From: Taenia hydatigena
Lineage: Eukaryota > Platyhelminthes > Cestoda > Cyclophyllidea > Taeniidae
Length of the DNA stretch: 64,000 bases
Assembly: GCA_036345935.2 (NCBI GenBank)
Contig: JADWOT020001446.1
Location: 1-64,000, forward strand
Direction of reading: 5' to 3'
A model generated the notes under the pieces. The model did no database searches. It was given only the letters and a program-made list of their open reading frames with translations, and was not told the origin of the DNA. This document shows, one piece after another, positions 47,506 through 59,720 of the stretch; the stretch's first letter is position 1; the number at the start of each line of letters is the position of its first letter. Position numbers and translations under genes: made by a program.

Positions 47506-49658
47506 GAATTACCAGAGCTATTGCCATCAGTTAGTATGTGGCATAAAACACAAAACGCAATGATCTGAATGCATGTATTTTGTACAATCTAATTTATTCA
47601 CTGATATGCTGCAGTTAATAAATTCAGTTACAAGACGTGAAGCCATTTCTATCACAAAGTCTGAAGTAAGGCGTTGCGTGTGGCAGAAATTTATATCGCA
47701 CGCCCATGACGATGACGTGAGATAACTTCTATCCACCTTCCTCAAGGCAAAGGGCAAAGCTTACTCGTGAAAAACATTAGCATAAGGACGGAAAAGATAT
47801 TTGGAGCAGATGAAGTTTGCATGCCGTTCGTGGCGCCAATCAAGTGTCAATCCGTATTCCTTTTGTCCTCAGGATGCGGTGCTGCTGTCAGTAACTGACA
47901 CTTCCTCGGCCCTGGTTTGACATCCGACCTCTTCCCAGCTCTTCCTCGACATAAATCAGTAATGAGAACATAACCAAGATCCGAGCCAATTATTTTGTCG
48001 CATTTGATGTCCTGGCGCATAAAAAGACTTTGAAGAACACAAGTACCTTCGCTAGGGTGGAATTGTGCAACGATTGCGGTGAAATTTGAGAACGCAGAAG
48101 AGAGTGTTCAGTGGTGACGCAGAATGAGACACACTAGCACGCGATATTTGCGATGTGCACGTCTACCTTTTATGAATGTGTTCTGCAGGAGATTCCGCAT
48201 CATCGCACCTTGTACAGTTGTGTCATCTCTATGCGTACAAAGTGCTTTGTAAGCCATGGAAATAGATTTACCAAAAATTAAATTCATTATGTCGAATCCC
48301 TTAGCTTCTGCCTCGAATAGTTGTGTAACATGCAGCAAATCTTGACTAAATGACTTGGAGACGCATCGCATCCTCTTGAATTAAATCATCGCGCATCTGA
48401 TTGCAAAGAATGTGTTCTCTTCTTGGTGACAGCTTGGTCGCAGAACTTGGACTGAGGCCTGATAAAATTAGGGACTGTTCTGCAAATTTTGATTGCTCAA
48501 ATTCTTCTCTTCTTCACACCGACAAATGGCGACAAGGTGGTAACCAAATTGGCAGATATCAAGGAAGCAGCAGTGATATTAGAAGCACTGACGAAAGCGT
48601 ATACCTTTCCAGGTGTGATACGAGCTACCTTTGCTTCAGAGGTAGTCTTGATTGACCACTAATCAACGGCTTCTATGTTCTACGCTACCTGAAAAAAATG
48701 GAGAGTGGAGTAAGGCAGTGCAGTGAGGAGCGGACGCATAAGTTAGGCAAACATTAGATAGTAGAGATTTACTGTAGGCGAGATGCAATTCTATCGCAGA
48801 TTTTATCGACTCCTCGGAAAATAGTACAATTTTATCTATGGGATCTAAGAATGGTACGAGCAAAATTGACCATGTGCACGCCTAGTAATTTGTAAGACTT
48901 CTCACTGACTACTTGGCTGAAATTTCTTACGCGGTGGATGAAACCGAACTCGCAAAGTGTGCGGCCATGCCGATCATCTCCATGGCTTTGAATGCGTCCT
49001 TACGGCACAATATGGGACAACGCACCCTCCACTTCCAAACCACTGCTCAACAGTGAGCGCTGTGAGAGGCGAGAGAGGTCTTCTCTTTCCAATCTCTGGA
49101 TTGGCTAGCGCAGAGCGCGTGTTCACTGTCAGACGCTTAAAAGCCGATGACCGGATTCATGTTCAATCAGTTGTACTCATAGAAGGAAATTGAAATCACT
49201 GACCCTGAGCATAAGACGATCTTCTACTCGAAGTAATGCGCACACTTAATCTTGCACTGCAACTTCATAGCCAAGTTAAGTGTCGTAGCAACCACATTCG
49301 AGAGAATTAGCCAGTACTTCTACTTATGTTGCTGCAAGAGAGAATGAGGCCGCATATTGCTCAGTACCAATTATCTGTGGGAATTTTTGGGGATCGATTA
49401 GAGCTAAGCATGTGATCTAAATTCCGAACCAGCATTTAATAAAATTAAGGGATGTTTCGTAGGCTTCATCTGCTTCAATTTTCTTCATCCCCCCTGGTAA
49501 TGCCTGTAACAACAGTGCCTTGCATGCTGCCTTGAGAAAGGTGGTTAGAAGTTTTGGCCCGTCACTGTCGTGGGCTAAAGACATAGCTTCCTCCATGCAC
49601 AAAGCCCTACTTCAAACTTCGTGATCCACTACGATATTGTTGGCCTCACATCTTGTAA
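47506..49658. other. No firm gene; three coding-like minus frames
   Basis: Minus frames at 48108-48371 (LFEAEAKGFDIMNLIFGKS), 48663-48863 (LDPIDKIVLFSEESIKSA) and 49417-49602 (SDGPKLLTTFLKAACKALLL) have good amino-acid mixes and moderate codon bias. I see no known domain, and stops or weak splice borders lie around them. They could be exons of one unrecognised minus gene, or chance. Confidence 0.3.
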
Positions 49659-50357
49659 ATGCATTTGCAGACTGCAGCCATTCAGCGAATAAATTGGATT
49701 GCACAAATGCATGCATTCAGATCATTATGTGTTGTATTCGATAATATGCGCCCTATAAGCACGGTCCAGAATTGCAGTCAATTGAAGAGGCACACCACCC
49801 TCGTCACTGACAACTTGCTTGCGTTCTCATTAGAGCATTCCATGACGCGGGTGGTAGGGAGTGTATTACAGCGCAGCACCTTGCGCTGCTGTCAAAGCTT
49901 CCTATTTTCGAATTTGATTAGACATCTGAGAGCAGTCCGTTTCATGCTACAGACTTTCCGCAGCATTGAATGCACCTGTATTGCTCTATCTCGGTTGGTC
50001 AAAAATGTTCGTCGGAAGTTCAAAAGGCGATTCGCACTGAGCGCTTTACATTCTCATTCTCTTTCCTGCAACAGCATGCGGTGCAGCACCAGGCAGCGAT
50101 GTGGTGTTTTTTCCATAACTGGAATAACAGCGTGTTTGCTGCAGACCATAGCTGCTTGGCAGTTCAAGAAGCTGCAATTCAGCGTAGTAGCTGATGCAGT
50201 GGTTGATGAATTGTACAGGGGAATAAATGACCATATGGGCAGACCAATTCTTTGTGTCTGCCCATTATGTGAGATCAAGCTGCTCCAAACTGTAATTGAA
50301 GGTCCCACGAAAAATACAAAGTTAGTTCAATCGAAAGAATTGGTGCCTCTAGCCTGA
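49659..50357 (+). CDS. Unassigned 232-codon open frame
   Basis: Second-longest uninterrupted frame in the window, longer than expected by chance at this base composition. The product is rich in Leu, Arg, Cys and Ser, and shows no recognisable domain, signal peptide or zinc-finger spacing, despite a CVCPLC cluster near the C-terminus. Overlapping minus frames of 62-84 codons exist at 50046-50308. I found no repeat partner for it in the window. It may be a real exon, a degraded transposon gene, or a chance frame. Confidence 0.2.
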   Translation: MHLQTAAIQRINWIAQMHAFRSLCVVFDNMRPISTVQNCSQLKRHTTLVTDNLLAFSLEHSMTRVVGSVLQRSTLRCCQSFLFSNLIRHLRAVRFMLQTFRSIECTCIALSRLVKNVRRKFKRRFALSALHSHSLSCNSMRCSTRQRCGVFSITGITACLLQTIAAWQFKKLQFSVVADAVVDELYRGINDHMGRPILCVCPLCEIKLLQTVIEGPTKNTKLVQSKELVPLA

Positions 50358-53300
50358 CTTTACCATCCGGGAACTTATCCCGCACCAGTTCTCATCCAGA
50401 TGAGAGAAGAAGACCAAGGCAAACTATTGTCCAGTTCAAATGTGCATTTATCTATGCCTCTACTTTCCCACATGAATTTCGAGCATTAATCCTCGCAAAT
50501 GCTTACTCTAATCGCATAACCGCCAAAAGCGCTTCTTGTCATTACTTTCGCTTTATGTTCGACTCACTTATTCCAAGCAAGCGTCATATTATTAGCCACC
50601 GGATTTTCTGCGCCCATTAGCAGACACGTAGTTTTTAGCTAATGGAAGCTTGATGGAATGTTTGATGAGAGCGATTGACGTAAACCGCAAGGGAATGCTG
50701 AGTTGGAGAGTGGGTGTCAGCAATTACACGCATCCCACCTGTTATTGACAAGGCTTGTGATTCTCATGCTCATATCCGTATTGAAGCAACACATGTTAAC
50801 GATTAAGTTTAAGTGGAATTGGAAATCTACCTGACATTTTCTTCTACTTAATACACAGCAGCAATTTTGCTAGAAAAGCCTTCTCTTATGCCTGGTCTAC
50901 TTTTAGTTGAATGCTATTCAATCCCGTAACCTCCAAAGAAAGATTATTCTGAAAGTACAGTCCTAACAATGGGGAAAGTGAAGCGCATAACTAAAGCGCT
51001 TACTGCCGGCGGGTATGCCGAAGTAATTCTTGCACAAAATATATAGGTACTCACGTAAAGCCACATACATTATCTGCAGCTTGCATAGTTTACGTGTGGA
51101 AGAATTGAAAGAATCACACCGTGTTTCGGGCCTTTTGGGTTATAAAAGAACTCTTAGATAAACATGCAACTCTGAATCAGTTCTTAACTTCCTAGGCGTT
51201 GTTTTCAGATCTGTGTAGCGTAGCTCAACACATTTTAGTCCCAATCGTCATAAAAACGCTGTGTTATAGCGAAAAACGGAGGAGTATGGCCTGACAATGC
51301 CCAACAATCATGGTTTATCAGTTGTGCAAGCGCCTTGTGCGCAAGCCACTTAATGCTTGCGAAGCTAGTACCAGTTCTTATGCATCACCTCCCTTTTCCC
51401 TCTGTCGAATATGTAGCTCCTAGATTAGGGTTGAAGACAAAGTAACTAGGAGAAGCAGACAAAAAACGCTCTTCACATTGAGCTATTTTAGCAACCACCA
51501 ATCAGGACGTGGCTCTGCTCGTAGTTTAGCACTCCTGCGATTGTCGCTGCTCACACAAGAGGGGCAGTACAAAACCCTTTCTCCAGTGCAGTTGATTTAC
51601 GTAAGGCATTGTAATGTCTTCCTAAAGGCACACAAGGACGATGACTTAGACGTTTAGCGAGTAAGCTAATTCCAAGCAGAGTCGAGAGCCTTTTGTTGGA
51701 CGACACCAAGTGTATGCCGAGAGAGGAGTGGAAGACGGTGCTGTACAGGCGTGAAGAAGCTGTAAAATGATGCATTTTACTTAAGACCTTAAGATAAGCA
51801 AGGATGCTTATTCGGGTTAAACTGTGGATTTAAAGCTTTTCAGTGCCACAGCTTGTTGCTTGTCCTTATACTTTTATTTCCATGAGAAAGAAGCTTTAGT
51901 ACTGCAGCTGAATTGCACTCCCGCAGTACACTGCCCTAAGGTACATTTGGCAACGTTCAATCTCTGGGCAATGATGTTTGTTTTTGCTATCCAGTGAACA
52001 CTCCTTGATAGGCACCGCCCACTCTCCTTCCTGTCTGTATCAACCGTTAAGTGTTATTAGTATTTTCTTCCATCCATGCGTCCGTCCACCACTTTCCCTG
52101 GATTTTTCGCATCTCTATACTTTTACAAACCGCGCACTTCAGTTGGATACAAATTTTCCAGATTTCGCTCTTAGACGTTTATAGAACACTCGCTTAAAAA
52201 TATTTTTTGACCGCGGTGAGTGGACTTCCTGCTGCACTCAAAATTAATTAAGTCGCATCTTGAAATTTTGCTCTCTACTCTAAATTCATGCATTAATGTG
52301 GGCCGTTATCCAGCCCATACTTATCTGTTCACTCTTTTTGATCTGCCCCTCCAAACATCCGTCTCGGATCCCGATGCATAAACTCGTTGTCACAGACTCG
52401 GTGTCCTTGTCCAAGGGTTCATGCCTGGATTCGTCTCTCTATCACCTGAATTTTTGATCTATAATTTCCTTTATTTCAAGCAAATTTCCTCAGCACTTCA
52501 ACAGTTTACCTTTTTTAATCCATCCTTGATCAATCTCTCCCATCCCTCTTTCTAGAAGCATCCAGGACATCGAGCGATTTCCTATGCCTAAGGCATCCTG
52601 CCATCGACGCATTATAGCCACACCTATGCACTGGTTTGTGTCTTTGTATTTCTTCACTACGGGTTTGTGCTGCCATTCCACAGCCAACGTATTTACAAAT
52701 CCTTAGCATATCTCATCCTCTTCTCCCTACTTATCTTTCCGCATTTAGTCATAATATGCGACTCATATTTGTTGCCCTCTTGCACGAAACAGGTTTGCTT
52801 TGGCCCATCTTAAGAACTATGATACAATAGCTGGTCAACCTTATTGTTGGAATTTAAGAGATGGACGAGATTGCTGTCATTGATTGGTAATTCTTCGCAC
52901 CAGTTATTAATCTTTGTTCGCCGTTTGCGGGTTAAACAGGCCATTTAAAATCCGCTTACACACTTATTCGCATTCAGTTATAAAACTGATCCTTCTTAAA
53001 ACAGCTTGTCAAAAGATGGCTTAAACTACTTGCTTTTGATGCATTAACTTGATTACATCTGTTCTCTACACCCTCGACTTAACGCCTCGTTCATTGCATT
53101 AGTGGAATTAATGTAAGATGGAGAAAATAAGGTGAGAAGGACGTTTTCTACATAAAATCTTTGGGCGGGAGGAAGAGAACTCTTCCAGCGTGAACATGGT
53201 CAATCAGCATTTGACACACAAACAGTTGAGTAGCTTGCCAGACTATGAAGCATACATAACTTAGAAGTTGAGTGCGGCTGCAAGATTTAGATGGGAGCGT

Positions 53301-53663
53301 ATTCTGTAAGAAGTAATTGGTCGATACGAAATTTTGCGTCCTCTGGCATGCAATTATTTTGTGCACTAGTAAACGCCTTATTAAATTTCATTGGTTTCAT
53401 TTGCAATAGCCATGCATCGGCTTTTTAGGATTCAGTTTCCTGGCAATGTTCCAGTCAACTATTACACCTGCATCCCTTCTCTAACTGCTGCAATAGCATT
53501 GATATGTCCTGATATGATTCTTGCGAATCACGAATTGTCTAAGTGTGAAAAGAAGTTTGCACGTGAGAGCAAATTGTCACTTGGGAGTGCGCGCAGTTCA
53601 CAGAAGACGAGTCTGAGTCTTTCTCACTGTGGCGTAGCTAACACTACGGTTGATGTGTGAGTC
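50358..53663. other. No supported gene
   Basis: AT-rich with short frames. From about 52.0 to 52.75 kb the plus strand is pyrimidine-rich (ccatccatgcgtccgtccacc, tctcccatccctctttct), giving Leu/Ser/Pro-rich shadow frames. Confidence 0.45.
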
Positions 53664-53822
53664 CAGCTTCACAGGCTCTCTCCTACTTGCACCGGTCTTA
53701 GCAACCCAAAGTCGTGGAGGCTAATGATATTATCAGATGCCACTTAAACCAAGCACATTTCAACCGGCTGACATTAGATTGTTGAGTTAAAATGAAGTCG
53801 GATGTAAAGTTGAGACAAAATT
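53664..53822 (+). repeat. Dispersed repeat family D, copy 1
   Basis: Blocks ctctcctacttgcaccggtc, gacattagattgttgagtta, aaatgaagtcg and taaagttga match 58466-58585 in order. The ctcctact..accac..tttaacaacacactactttgcc motif around 60350 and in family A suggests that D and A are related at their starts. Confidence 0.55.
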
Positions 53823-54997
53823 GCGAAACCGCCCAATGTTCCTTCCCAAATAACTTTGCCATTGATCATCACTGCAACATGGAGCCATTGATGCTCTGGA
53901 ATTAACTGAGGACATGGATTCGCGTAAATTTGGATTCTGCTCACATGGTCAGCAGATAGTTGCGAGTATGCCCTCCTTGAAATCTCCGAGATCCCTAGCA
54001 GCCATTCAGATGGACTCGTCACAACATACTCATATACGTTTGCGGTTTATAGCATTCAAGAAGAAATAAACTGCCTTTTAAAAAGTAGTTAATAGTGGCA
54101 ACGCTTGATATTACATAAAAAATTCGTCGTTTCACGCCACTACATGTAGGATCGACGTTACTAGCGCGCAAAGTTGAACATCTATGCGTTGCATGTGGCG
54201 ATTGAGAAGATGATAATAAGATAAACGAATCATGATCACTTATTATCGACTCTGTACTAGTCCACGACTCTCTGTAGCAGTCAAGACTGAACTACATCCC
54301 ACCGTGTCAGAGTGCCAGAACGAATGCAAAATGTGCGGCTACAATCTGTGAGTTTGAACTCAGTCAACAGTGCTATGGTTGCGTACGCTGAATCTGAGAC
54401 GCAGGAATAATTAGGCTACCGGTCATGGCACAATGTTCTCGTTTTCCTGCATTCACTAAAAGACTTACATTTTCAACTAAGTGACATGTGAACCTTTGTT
54501 CTATCTACATAGAATAAGACAGTGTGTGCTTCAAGCACAGCAGAATTATAATTTTTCCTTTCAAGGAACAATTTCTCTCACAGTAGATCTGCCAAATTCT
54601 GGGCAAGGCAACAGTAGTTGCCAGGCGAATGGGCAATTACCGTCTCTTACATTCGTGACAACCCATGTCATCGGATGATATCGAATGACATTGGGATGAG
54701 CCCTACACCAAAAACCCGCCCGATTAACGCACGCCTTCCAAACCTTCAACCGCGCCTCAATGCCTACAAAAATGAATAAGGTCAGTGACACCAATCAGAA
54801 GAGCATGGACATAATTTGCGCGTTTTGTACAAGGCAGAGCAAAGCCCGTAGCATCAAAGAAGTTTCTACATTGGACCAGATTAAGAGGCCTCCTTTTACA
54901 CATCTCCTCTTGATTGGTAAATCGCCGATGACTACACTAAAGACAGGAACGATCAGTTGCTGCATTTAGGTGCCACTCAGAACACTGGGTTATTAAG
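53823..54997. other. No supported gene
   Basis: Open frames of 65-82 codons on both strands at 53.8-54.0 and 54.48-54.79 kb, without domains or good splice borders. Confidence 0.4.
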
Positions 54998-55110
54998 GCT
55001 CACAAGTGAGATGTCTCCTCTGGCCGACTTTTAGTCACTTACGGGCTCGTGCAGAACCCTATCCGCGCACTCATCTTCGCTGCTCAGCGTAGTCAGTTCT
55101 GGTTAGCATC
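54998..55110 (+). repeat. Family A fragment, copy 3
   Basis: Begins aaggctcacaa and continues with gtctcctctggccgacttttag and tcagttctggttagcatc, paralleling the first 110 nt of A copies 1 and 2. The remaining 600 nt of the element are absent or unrecognisable. The preceding cgatcagttgctgcattt matches the bases just before A copy 2. Confidence 0.45.
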
Positions 55111-56739
55111 TTGTTATTCAACCAAATAATATCAAAGTCGCTGACGGGTGGGACCGAAGGTGCCGTAAAGAAGTGAGAAAGTTAAGGAGGCTGTTTAGGT
55201 GTGTTCGAGGTGATTCTAGTAATGGATAGGAGGTGGTTCTCTAGCTTGTGTGGTCCTTGAACGAGGTTATTTGTGCTACTGCACTCCTTTGATTGTCACT
55301 GCGAGCTGTTTAGGTGCCTTCGCCAACCCTCCCCTGTGACAGGAGCGACCCAGCTATTCACTATTGAAAATGAGAGTGGCAATTGTTGTTGCGTTTAAAA
55401 GAAAGCGTTTGGCTCACATTTGCCTACCATTTGCTATGTTGTTGGCAAAAGCTCTTTTCTCTCTCTCTCCCTCCTATGTACCATGTACCTATCTGCTTAT
55501 CCGGCTATCCACCTATGCAGCGACCGACCTGCCTACATGTGAGTCTCTTAATGCATCTACCAAATCAGCAATACCCACCTTTCTTCCTTCATTTCACTCC
55601 ATTCGACTTAGCTGGTGCATAAGGTGTGTCCTCAGAATATATACGCCATCCATCAGTCTATTATCTTCATGGACTTCTTGAAAGTGCCTCGTTCACGCGA
55701 GTCAGAAATGCTTGAACTTTAGATTTCCTAAAATGGACACCTCTTTTTCCTCCCTTTCTTTTTTCCGTCTTACTTCCCCTAAATTGCCTTCGTGGTGGGT
55801 ATATCATTTGTCCAGCACTGCTGCCGCTGCTACTGCTAAAAGCGCTTTAGCAGTTATAGAGCCTGCCATTCGATGGTAAGAAATATCCTAGTTTATTTTT
55901 CCATCCTCCTCCTCTTTCTCTTATCTTTTCAGCCACTCTGCTTGCGCATGCGAAACTGACTTGTCGTCCGCTTGCACCTCCACCCCTGATGCCTCCATCG
56001 ATTGACTTTGAGTGATGTCATCACCAAGTCGCTTGGTGAGTGGGTGGATGCGAGAGTCTTGTCGAGAGATTAAAAGCCGTCCCAGTGTAAGCGTAGGCCC
56101 AAGTGATCAGTGCACTTCGGCCGTTCCCTGCCCTTTTTCTCCCTTCCTGCACTGTTAACTTGCATGCCCTCGTCCCCTCCTCTCTTGGCGGACTCACCAT
56201 CAGCACCCTAGTCACATGATGATGTCTCGACGGTCCTTGTGTACTTTTTGTCGAGTCACCTCACTCAGTAGTAGTGGTTGCATCGTCTAAGCCATTTACA
56301 GCCTCAAGTCCCTAACAGAAACCACAACCTTAACTGTCTTCCATCAACTGTATTGCTTAAAATCCAGACAATAGTTTTGCTAACATTGATCCGTTGACTA
56401 GAAATACACGCTGTAAGTAACAACAAAATGTAGTTCCGATCAGGAAAGTGGGAACCGTAATGTAGACGTTCAAGATTAATTAGGAAGAGAGCCGGAGTCT
56501 GAGAACTATCAAACACTGGCATGCCTAGTACAGAGGCATTTAAATTGCCCTTGGAAGCTTTTAAGCGCCCTAGCATTACCGAACCATTTAGATACTCGTT
56601 TCTTTTCTCGGTGGAGGCAGATCCCTATTCGCATGCGCATCAGCCTCTAAACATCAAGCAATTTTATTCTAAAAGCGGCGACGTTTCCTTCTTGCTGTAC
56701 TTTGCATCGATCTTTAAAATTAGCAGTTATTGTCACCTT
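55111..56739. other. No supported gene; pyrimidine-rich patches
   Basis: Plus-strand pyrimidine-rich patches at about 55450-55480, 55740-55800 and 55895-55930. Their translations are Leu/Ser/Pro-rich and not gene-like. Confidence 0.45.
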
Positions 56740-57125
56740 AAATAAGCAACCACCCAACTGCGTCACATATATGTGACATGGGTCATTTCTTAGATAATAA
56801 AGATCGGTAAAGCTGGGTTGCGCCACATGGAACAGTAAATAAAACTAACATGAATAACCAAAGTCGCGGTATATTTATAGCATTGGCAGCATTTTCCGGA
56901 ACCCAGCCAGCGATGTAGCCGCTGTGGAATGGTCGCTATGAGGCACACCTTTGTATACGAAAGCGGAATCACTTATTCCTCTGCAGATTAGGGTTTCGAC
57001 TTAATAGCACGATCTAAAAAAGAAGTCGGTGGGCATTTACCACCTCTATGACTCAGAGGGACTGGTCATGAACTTTACAGCGATCCACTGTATTTCTCCT
57101 GCAATGCATTTTCGCAGTTAATAGA
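56740..57125 (+). repeat. Dispersed repeat family F, copy 3
   Basis: Aligns with copy 2 at 33465-33830: a perfect 16-nt palindrome gtcacatatatgtgac, then catgggtcatttcttag, ggcagcattttccgga, gaggcacaccttt, cgaaagcggaatcactta, tcctctgcagatt, gtcggtgggca and gactggtcatgaacttta. Confidence 0.7.
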
Positions 57126-57601
57126 AATTCACGTCCTTATGACTTCACTCCTTAAAGGATAAGTTGTGTGATGGGCTTAATTAAACAACCGCAAAACGAC
57201 TATATTCAAACAAATAATCTTGAATGACCCAGCTCTTTACAAATAAAAGTAGAGATCCGAACACAATTCTACTATTTCCTACCTCACCCATCTAGTGAGT
57301 CTGCACCATTATGAACGACGCAACATACCTTAACCGTGGCAAGCATTGTAGTAACTTGTAATCAGTGCTCTCTGTTAGCCCCTGTCCTGATGTAGGCCCG
57401 AAAGCACCAATTATTTTAACCTGTCACCCCTTACTACTCGCTTATTACCAATAGCTGACAGTAAGAGCCCTAGAAGTTTGTGAGTGAGAACGGCGTACGA
57501 TGCGGTTTTGCCCTAAATCAACGCATTAACATAGCATTAGTTACAAATGGACCCATTTTCAAGGCATTTCATTCGTCCTCCATCAGATGCGGACGTACTT
57601 A
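57126..57601. other. No supported gene
   Basis: AT-rich spacer between family F copy 3 and family G copy 2. Nothing else is recognised. Confidence 0.5.
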
Positions 57602-57800
57602 CTTCGACCACAGGGCAGTGTAATATGTGGCGGGTGTATGGCGCATTTTTATCAAGGTCTCAGAAGTGTAGCAATTTTTAGTCTCAATTTGGAACGACCT
57701 CAAGCTTAGATCGCGTAAACAGATGGCGCAAATGAAAGGTGCGTGTACTAGCCACAGGTTCGGCAACTCACTGCTGCAGTGGCATCGATGCTGTCGAACC
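57602..57800 (+). repeat. Dispersed repeat family G, copy 2
   Basis: Corresponds to the second half of copy 1: gtggcgggtgtatggcgcat, tatcaaggtctcagaagtgt, agtctcaatttggaacgacc, gatggcgcaaatgaaagg, ggttcggcaactcac and gcagtggcatcgatgc all align in order. The first half is missing. Confidence 0.7.
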
Positions 57801-57967
57801 GATTGTAGCATGTTTATCCCATGTGTAAAAGTGTTCATCTCGTCGGGATTCGTGCATCGCATTCGCTTTATACTAGTGCTCGTTTTCAGTCCACATTCCG
57901 ATATTAATCCACAAAACACTTATTATGTGAATTTATTGACCCCTGCTATTTGTTTCTTGTCAATAGG

Positions 57968-58330
57968 AAGCGTTTGGACCCTTTGAGGTTTGTGGGTAAG
58001 GATGGCATGGAAAGGAATGACAATACGACTGCAAGCCCAGTTGCAGTTCCACCATCGGCTTCCGCACCAACATTTCGTTGGCCACAATTAGATGCGATTC
58101 GGAAGCATTTTAATCAGCTTTCAATGGATGCGGGGCATTTGCGTTGATCACAGCACAGGATGGAACGTTGCAGACACACGGCGCATCACCATCGAAGTCT
58201 CGTAACTACCGCAATTCATAGCCTAGAACTGGAACGACCACAGAAAACAAAAGCTAAGCTAGGTGATGCGAATGAGGGGTACAGACACTGGCAATGGGAT
58301 GAAGGACTGGCTGCTGGAGTGATGCAATTC
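57968..58330 (+). repeat. Dispersed repeat family G, copy 3
   Basis: Contains both halves: cctttgaggtttgtgggtaa, gatggcatgg, caatacgactgcaag, ttccgcaccaacatttcg, gcgcatcaccatcgaagtct, tagaactggaacgaccacag, gatgcgaatgagggg and gctggagtgatgca. It lies about 170 nt after copy 2 in the same orientation, giving a broken tandem. Confidence 0.7.
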
Positions 58331-58465
58331 TTGTGTTTCACCGATTGGCTAAATTTGGAAGTGGGTTTGTAACCCGCTCGATAACAGGACCGGCAGTTCA
58401 CAAAAGAAGAAACTATAACATTTTCTGCGCGATTTAGCTAAAAACCTTAAATGAAGTGCGCGTGC

Positions 58466-58585
58466 AGCCCTACGGACTCACCTCTACTTGTACCGGTATC
58501 AGCAATTAATTGTCATGTTAACTGCTATTGGATTGTTGAGTAAAAATGCAGTTGAATTGCAAGTTGATGTGCACTTGGAAAATCG
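58466..58585 (+). repeat. Dispersed repeat family D, copy 2
   Basis: tcacctctacttgtaccggt, ctattggattgttgagtaaa and aatgcagttga align with 53664-53822. A 40-60 nt segment between the two conserved parts of copy 1 is absent here. Confidence 0.5.
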
Positions 58586-59449
58586 CGATCAAGTTTCTGT
58601 TTGGTAGTTGGTCATTCCTACAGATGTTAAATGTGGCTGTTCGTCAGTGCATACATCACGTTCCAAAACCCATATCCTTCCTTCTTTTACACTTTAAAAA
58701 CTAAGGCACTACACCATTGATTGTCACAACCATTTGGAGTCGCTAACAATCCTTAGCAGGTATCCACTATGCTTACTCAGCAAAACTTTACATGAAGCTC
58801 ATGAGCGTGGTGTAATCATTGTCAGCTATCAAAAACTGATTTTTTCGCATGTCACACATGTGCGACGTGCGAGTTCAAGTGGGAAAATCAGGTTATAACA
58901 TGTGGTTCTGGCAGAGCATATGCCAATTTTAGATCGCTGTTGAAAAAAAATTTGTTAAGATCTAAAGCAAAAAGCTGAAAACCTACTCTCATTCTTTATA
59001 AATAGCACCATCACTCAGTGGGATTCTGCTGGAGTGGTCTGCTTCCTCCACGCACATCCTCGTTTATGACTTGACAATTTGATCAAACTGAAATAACAAG
59101 GAGAGTATCGGGTCGGCTGAAATCATTTAATTGGCCGACTGATGGATGGCTGGATGGTTGGCTGCAATGGCGGAGTTTAGAGGACGTTCGGGATATCTCG
59201 CCCTTCTCACTTTGGTTGGGGACCTCGTGCGGCCCTTGAATATTTCAGGCCCTTATGAATCCAAATGAATTTTACCATGTAGACTGAGTCCTTTACTTCT
59301 AAGGCATGCCACTCCATATGCATGGTCATTTAATCACTCCTTCTTCCATTTGTAGAACCAGTAAGTCGCAGAAGGCGTACATAGATGATCCGTCATCCAT
59401 GTTTTATATTAGCCTTGTAGTTAACCATTCAAAGATGTGCTAATGTGGA
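58586..59449. other. No supported gene
   Basis: Contains a near-palindromic atgtcacacatgtgcgac at about 58850, reminiscent of the family F dyad, and a degenerate gatggatggctgg run at about 59142. No open frames of note. Confidence 0.45.
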
Positions 59450-59720
59450 TAATGGATGGCAGTGCAACCTTCCACTTAGCCACATGTATTCCACACACCC
59501 TCTTTGAAAGGACTCTGTAAATTCCATGACCAAAGCCTTTGAGGCACAGGAAAGCTGTGTCCACTGATCTCGTCTCGCAGCCGTTCCAAAAGGGCGTAAC
59601 CACAAGCTGCAGAGAAACATGTGTCCTCGCATTTGTATAAGAAAGTGTGCTTCCCTGCGACCACATCACAGTCACTACACCGCAAACTAGGTCTTCGTTC
59701 GCTTATCTTAAGCTTTTGCC
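59450..59720 (-). repeat. Dispersed repeat family F, copy 4 (inverted, partial)
   Basis: The plus strand parallels the first part of copy 5: cacaccctctttgaaaggac, ctgtaaattccatgaccaaa, gcctttgaggcacaggaaag, caaaagggcgta, cctcgcatttgtataaga, gtgtgcttccct and ctacaccgcaaactaggt. The dyad end is missing. Its overlapping minus frames have no independent support. Confidence 0.6.

Noticed and set aside
59142..59165. Degenerate gatggatggctgg run as a LINE tail
   Set aside because: Only a few imperfect units and no adjacent reverse-transcriptase-like sequence.
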